Shown: positions 23,776 through 32,530 of the stretch, piece after piece | How positions within the stretch are numbered: position 1 is the stretch's first letter | How the letters are laid out: each line of letters opens with the position of its first letter | From: an uncultured Actinomycetes bacterium | Lineage (GTDB): Bacteria; Actinomycetota; Actinomycetes; Actinomycetales; Microbacteriaceae | DNA length: 40,362 bases | Assembly: GCA_903920435.1 (NCBI GenBank) | Contig: CAIXMB010000038.1 | Span: 77,563 to 117,924 of the forward strand | Reading direction: 5' to 3' | The notes under the pieces: generated by a model | The model's database searches: none | What the model was told of the DNA's origin: nothing | Seen by the model: the letters and a program-made list of their open reading frames with translations, nothing else | Made by a program: the position numbers and the translations under genes

Positions 23776-25319
23776 AGCTGACGCTCACCGCCAACAACTT
23801 CAGGCGCAGCCCCGTGCAGCTCGCGGGAATGATCATCGCGCTCGTGTACGGGCTCGGCCTGGCGGCGGTGGTGACGGCGGGCCTCGGCGCCCTCCGCCTC
23901 GCGACTCCCGACGTCGCGCGCGTGACCATGGTGGTGTTCGGCACCGTCGTCGTGCTCGCCTTCCTGCTGCTGCCGCTCGTCTTCGGCGTCGACGACACCA
24001 TCGACCCGCGCCGGTTCGCGCTGTTCGGCATCCGTACCGGTCGGCTCGCCCTCGCGCTCGCCGTGGCCGGCGCCGTGAGCGTGCCCACCCTCGTCGTCAC
24101 GATCTTCGCCATCGCCCAGGTCGTCACCTGGTCGCGCGGTGCCGTCCCCGTGCTCTTCGCGCTGCTCGCCGCGGTTCTCATCGTGCCGACGTGCGTGCTC
24201 GCGGCGCGCGTCTCGTCGGGGCTCGCCTCGGCCTTCCTCTCGTCGCGCCGGTCGAGGGATGCCACCGGCATCACCCTCATCGTCCTGCTCGCCCTTGCCG
24301 CGCCGCTCCTCGCGCTGGGCGCCACCGTCGACTGGCAGGCCCAGGGGCTGCCGGTCATCCGTCGCATCGCCGCGGTGGTCTCGTGGACGCCGTTCGGCGC
24401 CCTCTGGAGTGCTCCGGGCGACGCGGCCGCCGGCCACACCGATACCGCCTGGCTCAGGGTGCTCATCGGCGTCGCCTTCCTCGCGCTGCTCTGGGGCGTG
24501 TGGCGCGCGCTCGTCGCGGGCATGCTCACCCGCCCCCAGCGCGAGGCTGCCGCCCGCCGCTACTCCGGCCTCGGCTGGTTCGAGCGCCTGCCCGCCACCC
24601 CGCTCGGTGCGATCGCCGCCCGCAGCTTGAGCTACTGGGGCAGGGATGCCCGCTACCGGGTGGGCCTCGCCGTCATCCCCATCGTGCCGATCGTCATGGT
24701 CGCGGCGCTGCTGGTCGCGGGGGTGCCCGCTGGCATCATCGTGTGGCTGCCCGTGCCGATCATGTGCCTGTTCCTGGGTTGGACCGTGCACAACGACATC
24801 GCCTACGACAGCACCGCGTTCTGGGCCCATGTCTCTGCAGACACGAAGGGCACGGATGACCGCTGGGGCCGCATCGTGCCCGCGCTCCTGCTGGGCATTC
24901 CCCTCGTGCTCATCGGCTGCTACCTGAGCGTGCTCATCGTGGGCGACTACGCGATCTTCCCGGGGCTCGTGGGTCTGAGCCTCTGCGTGCTGCTCGTCGC
25001 CCTCGGCATCTCGAGCGTCATCTCCGCGGCCTTCCCCTACCCCGCCGTGCACCCGGGCGACAGCCCGTTCGCGCAACCGCAGGCGGCGGGAACGGCCGGC
25101 TCGGTCATCCAGTCACTCTCGCTCGTCATCACCGTCGTGCTGTCCGCGCCCGTGGTGCTGCTCGTCTTCCTCAACCCCGGCCTGCCGTCCGTGCAGGTCC
25201 TGGGCCTCGGGCTCGGCACGGTCATCGGCGTCGGCGCGCTCGTCGGGGGAGTCGCCTGGGGCGGCCACCTGGTCGACCGGCGTGCGCCCGAGCTGCTGGC
25301 CTTCACCCTGCAGAACTAG
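23751..25319 (+). CDS. ABC transporter membrane subunit, ABC-2 type
   Basis: GTG 23751 has the site GGAGGGG (23738-23744) inside the end of the ATPase gene, so the two are coupled. The 522-residue protein has about 12 hydrophobic segments in two groups separated by a cytoplasmic region around residues 250-290. It matches large actinobacterial ABC-2 permeases that pair with a single ATPase. No substrate-binding domain is visible. Drug, lipid or peptide export are all possible. It ends in the cytoplasm with DRRAPELLAFTLQN. Confidence 0.8.
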   Translation: MVAQFLRLKLTLTANNFRRSPVQLAGMIIALVYGLGLAAVVTAGLGALRLATPDVARVTMVVFGTVVVLAFLLLPLVFGVDDTIDPRRFALFGIRTGRLALALAVAGAVSVPTLVVTIFAIAQVVTWSRGAVPVLFALLAAVLIVPTCVLAARVSSGLASAFLSSRRSRDATGITLIVLLALAAPLLALGATVDWQAQGLPVIRRIAAVVSWTPFGALWSAPGDAAAGHTDTAWLRVLIGVAFLALLWGVWRALVAGMLTRPQREAAARRYSGLGWFERLPATPLGAIAARSLSYWGRDARYRVGLAVIPIVPIVMVAALLVAGVPAGIIVWLPVPIMCLFLGWTVHNDIAYDSTAFWAHVSADTKGTDDRWGRIVPALLLGIPLVLIGCYLSVLIVGDYAIFPGLVGLSLCVLLVALGISSVISAAFPYPAVHPGDSPFAQPQAAGTAGSVIQSLSLVITVVLSAPVVLLVFLNPGLPSVQVLGLGLGTVIGVGALVGGVAWGGHLVDRRAPELLAFTLQN

Positions 25320-25330
25320 GGGCGCAGTCG

Positions 25331-25336
25331 TAGAAT
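25331..25336 (+). promoter_or_regulatory. -10 element of a leaderless promoter for the DUF3039 gene
   Basis: TAGAAT, close to consensus, lies six bases before the ATG at 25343. Confidence 0.55.
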
Positions 25337-25342
25337 CGCAGG

Positions 25343-25606
25343 ATGGCTGACCTCGACCAGACCGGTGGCGGCGGAATCGACACCCTCGACCGCGAACTCG
25401 AAGAACTCCTCACTCGCGAGCTCGTCGAGGACGGCGACCACGAGCGCTTCTCGCACTACGCGCCCAAGAACAAGATCATGGAGTCCGCACTCACGGGCAA
25501 GCCAGTGCTCGCCCTGTGCGGCAAGCTCTGGGTGCCCGGGCGCGACCCGCAGAAGTTCCCGGTGTGCCCCACCTGCAAGGAGATCTACGAGAAGCTCTCG
25601 GAGTAG
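25343..25606 (+). CDS. DUF3039 family protein
   Basis: The 87-residue protein matches a small conserved actinobacterial family of unknown function. After an acidic N-terminus (LDRELEELLTRELVEDGDHERF) comes SHYAPKNKIMESALTGKPVLALCGKLWVPG in outline and the Cys pair CPTCK at the end. The three Cys (ALCG and CPTC) could bind zinc, in a rubredoxin- or ribbon-like way, with a His as fourth ligand. No enzyme motif is present. It converges on pncB with two bases between stop codons, in a set of overlapping short palindromes. Its promoter appears leaderless. Confidence 0.85.
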   Translation: MADLDQTGGGGIDTLDRELEELLTRELVEDGDHERFSHYAPKNKIMESALTGKPVLALCGKLWVPGRDPQKFPVCPTCKEIYEKLSE

Positions 25607-25608
25607 CG

Positions 25609-26919
25609 CTACGCGTAGACCGTCGGGATCGCGGGCTCCCCGCGGCTGAGGCGGAACGCGTCATCCGGCAGCTCGGCGATCGCCCGCTCGTGGTGCTCGC
25701 GCGCGAGCCGCGTGCCGTCGGGGCCGGTGTAGCGGGCGTCCACGACTCCGTCGGTGACGAGCGGCACGAGCAGCGCGCGCTCGCCGGTGGCGTTCGGCGA
25801 CGCGGTGTCGACGTAGATCGTCTCCGCCTTCGCGATGCCCGAGGGGTGCAGCGACCGCATCGGCACCTTGCGACCGCCGACCGTGGCCTTGGCCGCAGAC
25901 TTCTTCGCGACGCTCACCCACTCGCCCGCGGCATCCTTGTGGGCGACGAGCTTGTAGACCATGCCGGAGGCGGGCTCGCCCGAGCCCGTGACGACCGAGG
26001 TGCCGACCCCGAAGGAGTCGACGGGTGCCGCCCGCAGCGCCGCGATCGTGTACTCGTCGAGGTCGTTCGTGACCGTGATGCGCGTGCCCGTCGCTCCGAG
26101 GGAGTCGAGCTGGGCGCGCACCGCGGCCACCTGCGCGGGCAGGTCGCCCGAGTCGATCCGCACGGCGCCGAGGCCCGTGCCCGCGACCTTCACCGCGAGT
26201 TCGACCGCGGTCGGTATGTCGTAGGTGTCGACGAGCAGCGTCGTGCCCGGCCCGAGCGCGTCGACCTGCGCCTGGAACGCAGCCTCCTCGCTGTCGTGCA
26301 GGAGCGTGAACGAGTGCGCGGCGGTTCCCATCGTGGGGATGCCCCAGCTCCTGCCCGCCTCCAGGTTCGAGGTGGCTCCGAAGCCGACGATGAACGCCGC
26401 CCGCGCCGCGGCGACCGCCGACCGTTCGCCCGTGCGCCGGGAGCCCATCTCGGCGAGGGGGCGCCCCGATGCGGCCGACACCATGCGGGCCGCTGCCGAC
26501 GCGACCGCCGAGTCGTAGTTCATGACGCTCAGCGTGAGGGTCTCGAGGATCACGGCCTCGGCGAACGTTCCGTCGACGATGAAGATGGGGGAGCCGGGGA
26601 AGTAGAGGTCGCCCTCCTGGTAGCCCGTGATCGTGCCGCGGAAGCGGTAGTCGGCGAGCCAGTCGAGGGTCGCGGCACGCACGACGCCGGTGTCGCTGAG
26701 CCAGGCGAGTTCGGCATCCGTGAACCGGAACTGCTCGATGAGCGACAGCAGTCGTCCGGTCCCCGCGACGACACCGTACCGGCGCGAGTCGGGGAGGCGG
26801 CGCGCGAAGACCTCGAAGACGCACTCGCGGTCGTGGGTACCGCTGCCGATCGCCGCGTCGAGCATGGTCAGTTCGTAGCGATCCGTCAGGAGTGAGGTGC
26901 TGTGCAGCGCGGAGCTCAT
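25609..26919 (-). CDS. pncB: Nicotinate phosphoribosyltransferase
   Basis: The 436-residue enzyme makes nicotinate mononucleotide from nicotinate and PRPP, the entry step of the Preiss-Handler salvage route that ends with NadE (encoded at 2426). Characteristic segments are [10 protein letters not shown] near the N-terminus, [41 protein letters not shown], and [10 protein letters not shown]. The length fits bacterial enzymes. ATG 26919 has TAGGCT six bases upstream, sharing a 26-base divergent promoter space with murI. There is no sign of truncation. Confidence 0.93.
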   Translation of the reverse strand: MSSALHSTSLLTDRYELTMLDAAIGSGTHDRECVFEVFARRLPDSRRYGVVAGTGRLLSLIEQFRFTDAELAWLSDTGVVRAATLDWLADYRFRGTITGYQEGDLYFPGSPIFIVDGTFAEAVILETLTLSVMNYDSAVASAAARMVSAASGRPLAEMGSRRTGERSAVAAARAAFIVGFGATSNLEAGRSWGIPTMGTAAHSFTLLHDSEEAAFQAQVDALGPGTTLLVDTYDIPTAVELAVKVAGTGLGAVRIDSGDLPAQVAAVRAQLDSLGATGTRITVTNDLDEYTIAALRAAPVDSFGVGTSVVTGSGEPASGMVYKLVAHKDAAGEWVSVAKKSAAKATVGGRKVPMRSLHPSGIAKAETIYVDTASPNATGERALLVPLVTDGVVDARYTGPDGTRLAREHHERAIAELPDDAFRLSRGEPAIPTVYA

Positions 26920-26925
26920 GCGTCG

Positions 26926-26931
26926 AGCCTA
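26926..26931 (-). promoter_or_regulatory. -10 element of a leaderless promoter for pncB
   Basis: On the minus strand TAGGCT lies six bases before the ATG at 26919. The divergent murI has TAACGT (26933-26938) seven bases before its GTG, so both promoters share about 26 bases. Confidence 0.5.
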
Positions 26932-26945
26932 GTAACGTCATACGG

Positions 26946-27782
26946 GTGAACAACGCGCCCATCGGAGTCTTCGACAGTGGTGTCGGCGGTCTCACGGTGG
27001 CGCGCGCGATCATCGACCAGCTGCCGCGCGAGTCGATCCTGTACGTGGGCGACACCGCCCACACGCCGTACGGCCCCAAGCCCATCGCCGAGGTGCGGGA
27101 GTACGCGCTCGCCGTCATGGACGACCTCGTCGCCCAGGGCGTGAAAGCCCTTGTCATCGCGTGCAACACCGCGTCGGCGGCGATGCTCAGGGATGCCCGC
27201 GAGCGCTTCACCGACGGCTACGGCATTCCCGTGGTCGAGGTGATCCAGCCCGCGGTCAGGTCGGCGGTGCGGCACACGCGCAACGGCCGGGTCGGAGTGA
27301 TCGGCACCGTCGGCACCATCAAGTCGAAGGCGTACGAGGATGCGTTCGCCGCGGCATCCGGCCTCGAGCTGTTCACGCAGGCGTGCCCGCGGTTCGTGGA
27401 ATTCGTGGAGGCGGGCATCACGAGCGGGGCCGAGCTCTTCGCCGTGGCGGAGGAGTACCTCGCGCCCCTCAAGGCGGCGCAGATCGACACCCTGGTGCTG
27501 GGCTGCACCCACTACCCGCTCATGTCGGCGGCGATCCAGTACGTCATGGGCGATTCGGTCGAGCTCGTCTCGAGCGCCGAGGAGACCGCGTACGACGTGT
27601 ACCGCACGCTCGTCGCGCACGACCTCGAGCGGCAGGCCGACTCCCCGCCGACCCACGTCTTCGAGGCGACCGCAGACACGACGGCATTCAAGAAACTCGC
27701 CGCACGATTCATCCCCGAGGTCCTGAGCGTCGAGACGTTCGAAACGGGAGCCATTCCCCTCCAACAGAGAGAAGCACGATGA
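26946..27782 (+). CDS. murI: Glutamate racemase
   Basis: GTG 26946 starts directly at the conserved N-terminus ([20 protein letters not shown]); the longer ATG at 26892 would overlap pncB. The 278-residue enzyme makes D-glutamate for peptidoglycan. The two catalytic Cys are present in ACNTASA and GCTHYPL, with GDTAHTPYG and GVIGTVGTI also typical. It forms a compact operon with rph and rdgB, overlapping rph by four bases, an arrangement common in actinobacteria. Confidence 0.95.
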   Translation: MNNAPIGVFDSGVGGLTVARAIIDQLPRESILYVGDTAHTPYGPKPIAEVREYALAVMDDLVAQGVKALVIACNTASAAMLRDARERFTDGYGIPVVEVIQPAVRSAVRHTRNGRVGVIGTVGTIKSKAYEDAFAAASGLELFTQACPRFVEFVEAGITSGAELFAVAEEYLAPLKAAQIDTLVLGCTHYPLMSAAIQYVMGDSVELVSSAEETAYDVYRTLVAHDLERQADSPPTHVFEATADTTAFKKLAARFIPEVLSVETFETGAIPLQQREAR

Positions 27783-28504
27783 CCAGGCATGACGGCCGCG
27801 AGGCGAACCAGCTGCGCGAAGTAACGATCGAGCGCGGCTGGAGCGAGCAGGCCGAGGGCAGTGCCCTCATCTCGTTCGGGCGCACCAAGGTGCTGTGCAC
27901 GGCGTCGTTCACGAACGGCGTTCCGCGCTGGCTCACCGGCAAGGGCAAGGGCTGGGTGACCGCCGAGTACGCGATGCTGCCGCGCGCGACGAACGACCGC
28001 AACGACCGCGAGTCGGTGAAGGGCAAGATCGGCGGCCGCACGCACGAGATCTCGCGCCTCATCGGCCGCTCGCTGCGCGCCGTCATCGATACCAAGGCCC
28101 TCGGTGAGAACACGATCATGATCGACTGCGACGTGCTGCAGGCCGACGGCGGCACGCGCACCGCGGCGATCACGGGCGCCTACGTCGCCCTCGCCGACGC
28201 GATCGAGTGGGGCCGGGGCAAGGGCTTCATCGGCAAGAACGCCAAGGCGCTGCACGACAGCGTCGCGGCGGTGAGCGTCGGCATCATCGACGGCGAGCCC
28301 CTGCTCGACCTCGCCTACGTCGAGGATGTGCGCGCCGAGACCGACATGAACGTCGTCGTCACGGGTCGCGGGCTCTTCGTCGAGGTGCAGGGCACCGCGG
28401 AGGGCGCGCCGTTCGACCGGCGCGAGCTCGACTCGCTGCTCGACCTGGCCGTGGGCGGCGCCGCCGATCTCACGCGGTTCCAGCTGGAGGCGCTCGGCCG
28501 ATGA
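27779..28504 (+). CDS. rph: Ribonuclease PH
   Basis: ATG 27779 overlaps the murI stop (ATGA) and has AGAGAGA as ribosome binding site. The 241-residue phosphorolytic exoribonuclease trims tRNA 3' ends. Conserved parts include the start ([15 protein letters not shown]), [50 protein letters not shown] and [18 protein letters not shown]. It overlaps rdgB by four bases. Confidence 0.96.
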   Translation: MTRHDGREANQLREVTIERGWSEQAEGSALISFGRTKVLCTASFTNGVPRWLTGKGKGWVTAEYAMLPRATNDRNDRESVKGKIGGRTHEISRLIGRSLRAVIDTKALGENTIMIDCDVLQADGGTRTAAITGAYVALADAIEWGRGKGFIGKNAKALHDSVAAVSVGIIDGEPLLDLAYVEDVRAETDMNVVVTGRGLFVEVQGTAEGAPFDRRELDSLLDLAVGGAADLTRFQLEALGR

Positions 28505-29127
28505 TCACCCTCGTGCTCGCCACCCACAACGCCCACAAAGTCGGCGAGCTCAGGAAGATCCTGGGCGACTCGCTCGAGGGCATCGAGCTCGTCGGCTACG
28601 ACGGCCCCGAGCCGGTGGAGGACGGCGAGACGTTCGAGGAGAACGCGCTCATCAAGGCGCGTGCCGCGGCTGCCTTCACGGGGCTGCCGGCGATCGCCGA
28701 CGATTCCGGCATCTCTGTCGACGCGCTCGATGGCGCGCCGGGCATCCACTCCGCCCGGTACGCAGGCACGCGGGTCGACACCGACAACCTCGAACTGCTG
28801 CTGAAGAACCTCGGCGATAACCCGAACCGTGCTGCGCACTTCACCTGCGCAGCGGCCCTCGTCGTGCCGCCACCGGTCGGCTCGATGGGGCCGGATGGCC
28901 CGGCAGAGGTCGCCGAATCAGGAGAGTTCGTCGAGCTCGGCATCTGGCATGGGTCGATCCTCGACGAGGCAACCGGCCCCAACGGCTTCGGCTACGACCC
29001 GATCTTCAAGCCGGCCGGCCTCTCGGTAAGCTCGGCCGAACTGCGGCCCGACGAGAAGAACGCCATCTCGCACCGCGCGCTCGCCTTCGCCGCGCTCATG
29101 CCGATCGTGCGGCGCGAGCTGCTCTAG
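28501..29127 (+). CDS. rdgB: RdgB/HAM1 non-canonical purine NTP pyrophosphatase
   Basis: ATG 28501 overlaps the rph stop (ATGA). The 208-residue enzyme hydrolyses ITP, dITP and XTP to monophosphates, cleaning the nucleotide pool. Motifs are [13 protein letters not shown], the active-site segment [35 protein letters not shown] and SHRALA. An insert of about 15 residues ([19 protein letters not shown] region) lies before the conserved GFGYDP part. It ends in a short palindrome shared with the convergent ldh. Confidence 0.94.
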   Translation: MITLVLATHNAHKVGELRKILGDSLEGIELVGYDGPEPVEDGETFEENALIKARAAAAFTGLPAIADDSGISVDALDGAPGIHSARYAGTRVDTDNLELLLKNLGDNPNRAAHFTCAAALVVPPPVGSMGPDGPAEVAESGEFVELGIWHGSILDEATGPNGFGYDPIFKPAGLSVSSAELRPDEKNAISHRALAFAALMPIVRRELL

Positions 29128-29137
29128 CCCCTAGAGC
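29121..29137. terminator. Short perfect palindrome at the rdgB/ldh convergent stops
   Basis: GCTCTAG-CCC-CTAGAGC contains both stop codons (TAG of rdgB, and CTA, the complement of the ldh stop). Seven-base arms around three bases could act as a weak bidirectional terminator. No U tract is present. Confidence 0.35.
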
Positions 29138-30084
29138 CCGAGGTCGCGCAGCGACGAGGCGATCGCCTCGGCCGAACGGTGCAGCTGGTTCTGCTCGTGC
29201 ACCGACAGCGGCATGTCGATGACCCGCGAGACGCCCTGCGCGTCGACCACGCTCGGCACAGACAGCGCGATCCCGTCGACCCCGTGGTAGCCGCTCAGCA
29301 CCGAGCTGACCGGCAGGATGGCCCCCTCGTCGCGCAGCACCGCCTCGATGATGCGCGCGCCCGACAGCCCGATCGCGTAGTTCGTCGCGCCCTTGCCCGC
29401 GATCACCCGATAGGCGGCGCCCTTGACGTCGGCGGCGATGGTCTCCAGCTCGTCGGAGGTGAACCGCTGCCCGTCGGCGGGCTGCCAGTCGAGGATGGGG
29501 ACGGGCCCGATGCTCGCCTGCGACCACAGCGGGAACTCCGAGTCGCCGTGCTCCCCGACGATCATCGCGTGCACGCTCGACGGTGAGACGCCGGCGCGCT
29601 GCGCGAGCAGCCAGCGCAGACGGGACGAGTCGAGCACGGTGCCCGAGGCGAACACGCGCGAGGCGGGCAGGCCGCTGATGCGCTGCGCGGCGACCGCGAG
29701 CACATCGCACGGGTTGGTGACGAGCATGAACACCGCGTTGGGCGCGCGCTCGACGAGCTGCGGCATCAACTCGCGCAGGATGCCCACGTTGACGGCCGCG
29801 AGCTCCAGCCGCGACTGCCCGGGATGCTGCTTGGCCCCCGCGGTCACCACCACCATGTTCGCCCCGGCGATCAGGTCGAGATCGGCTCCGCCGGTCACCA
29901 CGGATGCCCCGGTGAACTGCGTGCCGTGCGCGAGGTCGAGCACCTCGGCCTCGACCCTCGCCGCGTCGATGTCGTACAGCACGACCTCGCGCGCCGACTG
30001 CCGGATGAGTGAGGCGTAGGCCAGCGAGGTGCCGACGGCACCCGCCCCGATGATGGCGACTGTGGAGTTCTCGATGACAGGCAT
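29131..30084 (-). CDS. ldh: L-lactate dehydrogenase
   Basis: The 317-residue NAD-dependent enzyme interconverts pyruvate and lactate. It has the Rossmann motif IIGAGAVGTSLAYA, LYDIDAARVEAEVLDLAHG, and the substrate loop VVTAGAKQHPGQSR, where Gln at the specificity position favours pyruvate over oxaloacetate (malate dehydrogenase has Arg). The catalytic His is in GEHGDSEFPLWS, and VTNPCDVL is also typical. The ATG at 30084 has a G-rich tract directly upstream. It is convergent with rdgB. Confidence 0.9.
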   Translation of the reverse strand: MPVIENSTVAIIGAGAVGTSLAYASLIRQSAREVVLYDIDAARVEAEVLDLAHGTQFTGASVVTGGADLDLIAGANMVVVTAGAKQHPGQSRLELAAVNVGILRELMPQLVERAPNAVFMLVTNPCDVLAVAAQRISGLPASRVFASGTVLDSSRLRWLLAQRAGVSPSSVHAMIVGEHGDSEFPLWSQASIGPVPILDWQPADGQRFTSDELETIAADVKGAAYRVIAGKGATNYAIGLSGARIIEAVLRDEGAILPVSSVLSGYHGVDGIALSVPSVVDAQGVSRVIDMPLSVHEQNQLHRSAEAIASSLRDLGL

Positions 30085-30148
30085 ACCCCCATGCTCCCGG
30101 CCGATGCGCCCATCACCAAGGCCGATGGTCCCACGCGGTCCGCGGCGC

Positions 30149-30154
30149 TAAAGT
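30149..30154 (+). promoter_or_regulatory. -10 element of a leaderless promoter for mntH
   Basis: TAAAGT lies six bases before the ATG at 30161; its last T is also the first base of the palindrome at 30154-30169. Confidence 0.55.
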
Positions 30155-30169
30155 TTCGGTATGCCGAAA
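30154..30169. promoter_or_regulatory. Probable MntR (DtxR-type) operator across the mntH start codon
   Basis: TTTCGG-TATG-CCGAAA is an inverted repeat with perfect 6-base arms. It spans the presumed transcription start and the start codon, and its right arm encodes mntH codons 2 and 3 (CCG AAA). A DtxR-family gene follows mntH and is the natural ligand; binding is inferred, not shown. Confidence 0.65.
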
Positions 30170-31405
30170 TCGTCAGCGCTGACGCCGCCGCCGAGCCGGG
30201 CCCGCGCGACCCTGCTCGCGCTCGGACCCGCCTTCGTCGCCGCCATCGCGTACGTCGACCCCGGCAACGTCGCCGCCAATCTCACTGCAGGGGCGCGGTA
30301 CGGCTACCTGCTGCTGTGGGTGCTCATCGTCGCCAACGCGATCGCCGTGCTCGTGCAGTACCAGTCGGCGAAGGTCGGGATCGTCACGGGCCGCAGCCTG
30401 CCCGAGCTCCTGGGAGACCGGCTCAGGGATGGACCCCGGCGCGCCTACTGGGTGCAGGCCGAGCTCGTGGCCGCCGCCACCGACATCGCCGAGGTGCTCG
30501 GCGGCGCGATAGCCCTGCACCTGCTGTTCGACCTGCCGCTGCTCGTCGGCGGAGTGATCGTGGGCATCGCGTCGATGGTGCTCCTGAGCGTGCAGTCCTG
30601 GCGCGGGCAGCGCTCGTTCGAGGCGATCATCATCGTGCTGCTCGCGGTCATCGTCGTCGGGTTCGTCACGGGGCTCCTGTTCACGGGCCTCGACCCGGCC
30701 GAGGCCGTCGCGGGCATCGTGCCGCGCTTCCAGGGAACCGACTCCGTGCTGCTCGCCACGAGCATGCTCGGCGCCACGGTCATGCCGCACGCCATCTACC
30801 TGCACTCCGCACTCGCACGCGACCGGCACGGTGAGTCGCACGAGCCGGCGCGCATCACCGCGCTGCTGCGCGCGACGCGGTGGGATGTGGGCGGCGCGCT
30901 GTTCGTCGCGGGCGCCGTGAACATCTCCATGCTCCTGCTCGCGGCCTCGGCCCTGCGGGGCATCGACGGCACCGACACCATCGAGGGCGCCCACGCGGCG
31001 GTCGTCGCGACGCTCGGCCCGGCCGTCGGAGTCATCTTCGCGATCGGCCTACTCGCCTCGGGCCTGGCCTCGACGAGCGTCGGCACGTACGCGGGCTCGG
31101 CGATCATGGGCGGGCTGCTCAAGGTGCGCGTGCCGCTCATCGCACGGCGGCTCATCACCCTCATCCCGGCCCTCGTCGTGCTCGGTATCGGCTTCGACCC
31201 CACGCGCGCCCTCGTGCTCAGCCAGGTAGTGCTGAGCTTCGGCATCCCGTTCGCGCTCATCCCGCTCGTGCACCTCGCCAGCTCGAGCGCGGTCATGGGG
31301 GAGTTCGTGAACCGCCCATGGCTGCGCGTAGCGGGCTGGACGTCCGCCGCGCTCATCACGGTGCTCAACGTGCTCCTCATCGTGCTGGTGGTGGGCGGCT
31401 CGTGA
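30161..31405 (+). CDS. mntH: Nramp-family divalent metal transporter
   Basis: The 414-residue protein has about 11 hydrophobic segments and the Nramp metal-binding motifs: DPGN in helix 1 (AIAYVDPGNVAANL) and MPH in helix 6 (GATVMPHAIYLHSA). It imports Mn(II), with protons, and to a lesser extent Fe(II). The gene starts MPKS; the first codons lie in the palindromic operator. Its stop overlaps the GTG of a DtxR-family regulator (GTGA), so transporter and sensor are co-translated, favouring manganese homeostasis by feedback. No ribosome binding site exists, matching a leaderless transcript. Confidence 0.94.
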   Translation: MPKSSALTPPPSRARATLLALGPAFVAAIAYVDPGNVAANLTAGARYGYLLLWVLIVANAIAVLVQYQSAKVGIVTGRSLPELLGDRLRDGPRRAYWVQAELVAAATDIAEVLGGAIALHLLFDLPLLVGGVIVGIASMVLLSVQSWRGQRSFEAIIIVLLAVIVVGFVTGLLFTGLDPAEAVAGIVPRFQGTDSVLLATSMLGATVMPHAIYLHSALARDRHGESHEPARITALLRATRWDVGGALFVAGAVNISMLLLAASALRGIDGTDTIEGAHAAVVATLGPAVGVIFAIGLLASGLASTSVGTYAGSAIMGGLLKVRVPLIARRLITLIPALVVLGIGFDPTRALVLSQVVLSFGIPFALIPLVHLASSSAVMGEFVNRPWLRVAGWTSAALITVLNVLLIVLVVGGS

Positions 31406-32004
31406 ACTCCGTCATCGAGGACTACCTCAAGGTGATCTGCTCCCACACCGAGTGGCAGCCCGACCCGATCACGACGGGGGCGCTCGCGGCCCGGTTGGGG
31501 CTCGCCGCGTCATCCGTCACCGAGATGGTGAAGAAGCTCGTCGCCCAGGGCCTCGTGGTGCACGAGCCGTACGGTGCGGTCGAACTGACACCGGATGGCA
31601 CGGCCCTCGCCCTGCGCATGCTGCGCCGCCACCGGCTCATCGAGACGTGGCTCGTCGATCTCGTCGGCTACCGCTGGGACGAGGTGCACGACGAGGCGGA
31701 GGTGCTCGAGCACGCCATGAGCGACCGGCTGCTCGATGCGCTCGACGTGCAGCTGGGGCATCCGGTGCGCGACCCGCACGGCGACCCCATCCCGGCGGCC
31801 GACGGCACCGTGCAGCGACCGGACGCGCGCCCGCTGCTCGAGGTCGAGGGCGGCACCGTCGTGCGCATCTCCGACCGTGACCCGCTCGTGCTGCGCCACC
31901 TGCACGCCGAGGGCATCGGGCTCGACAGCGTCGTGCGCCGCGACGATCTCGCGGCGGAAGCGGCGGCGGCGGTGTGGGTGGTCGTAGGGTTGACGGGTGC
32001 CTGA
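31402..32004 (+). CDS. mntR: DtxR/MntR-family metal-dependent repressor
   Basis: GTG 31402 overlaps the mntH stop. The 200-residue protein has an N-terminal winged helix-turn-helix (VIEDYLKVICSHTE, LAARLGLAASSVTEMVKKL) and a metal-binding dimerisation domain with RRHRLIETWL and HDEAEVLEHAMSD, whose His and Glu residues match DtxR/MntR ligands. A C-terminal SH3-like part (about 135-195) is present, as in DtxR and IdeR, unlike short MntR. Pairing with mntH makes manganese the likely effector. It overlaps the next gene by eight bases. Confidence 0.87.
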   Translation: MNSVIEDYLKVICSHTEWQPDPITTGALAARLGLAASSVTEMVKKLVAQGLVVHEPYGAVELTPDGTALALRMLRRHRLIETWLVDLVGYRWDEVHDEAEVLEHAMSDRLLDALDVQLGHPVRDPHGDPIPAADGTVQRPDARPLLEVEGGTVVRISDRDPLVLRHLHAEGIGLDSVVRRDDLAAEAAAAVWVVVGLTGA

Positions 32005-32530
32005 CGACCGAGTTTCCCCCGTTCCCGTAGATCTGCCCATCGAGGCGCGACTCGCTGCGGCGGTCGCCGAGTACGGCGAGAACACCGTGGTGCTCCGCGC
32101 GCTCTCGCTGCTCGCGGGCAACAACGAGGGCGAGGACTTCCTGCTCTACGTGGGCGGCGAGCACGCCAAGGGCATCCTCGAGGGGGCGCCCGTGCTGTAC
32201 TGGCCGGAGCTGTGGGGCACGCGCGCCCTGCTCTACGTCTGGAACGACAGCGCCGTCGTCGCCGTCACCGCGGCCCTCGACAACCAGGCCTGGCGGGTGC
32301 GCGAGATGGCGGCCCGCGTCGCGGCCGAGCGCAAGCTGCATGTCGAGCCCGCCCTGACCGCCCTGCTCACCGACGAGGTGGCGCGCGTGCGCGCGGCCGC
32401 GGCCCGCGCCCTGGGCGTCGTGGGCAACAACATCGAGGTGCTCGAACCGCTGCTGCGCGACCCCGAGATCGAGGTGCGGCGCGGAGCGCAGCAGGCGATC
32501 GCGGCCCTGAGGGCCCGTATCGCACCGTGA
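31997..32530 (+). CDS. HEAT-repeat protein, paralogue A
   Basis: GTG 31997 lies within the end of mntR. The 177-residue product is alpha-helical, with HEAT-like repeats in its second half (NQAWRVREMAARVAAERKL, DEVARVRAAAARALGVVG, DPEIEVRRGAQQAIAAL). The first half has AAVAEYGENTVVLRALSLLAG and WPELWGTRALLYVW, shared with the gene that follows. HEAT proteins serve as protein-binding scaffolds; no catalytic motif is present. Coupling to mntR by overlap may be only positional. Confidence 0.75.
   Translation: MPDDRVSPVPVDLPIEARLAAAVAEYGENTVVLRALSLLAGNNEGEDFLLYVGGEHAKGILEGAPVLYWPELWGTRALLYVWNDSAVVAVTAALDNQAWRVREMAARVAAERKLHVEPALTALLTDEVARVRAAAARALGVVGNNIEVLEPLLRDPEIEVRRGAQQAIAALRARIAP

Noticed and set aside
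30085-30160. Manganese riboswitch (yybP-ykoY type) before mntH
   Set aside because: The mntH transcript appears leaderless, and the gap is 76 bases without the expected stems; the palindrome explains regulation better.
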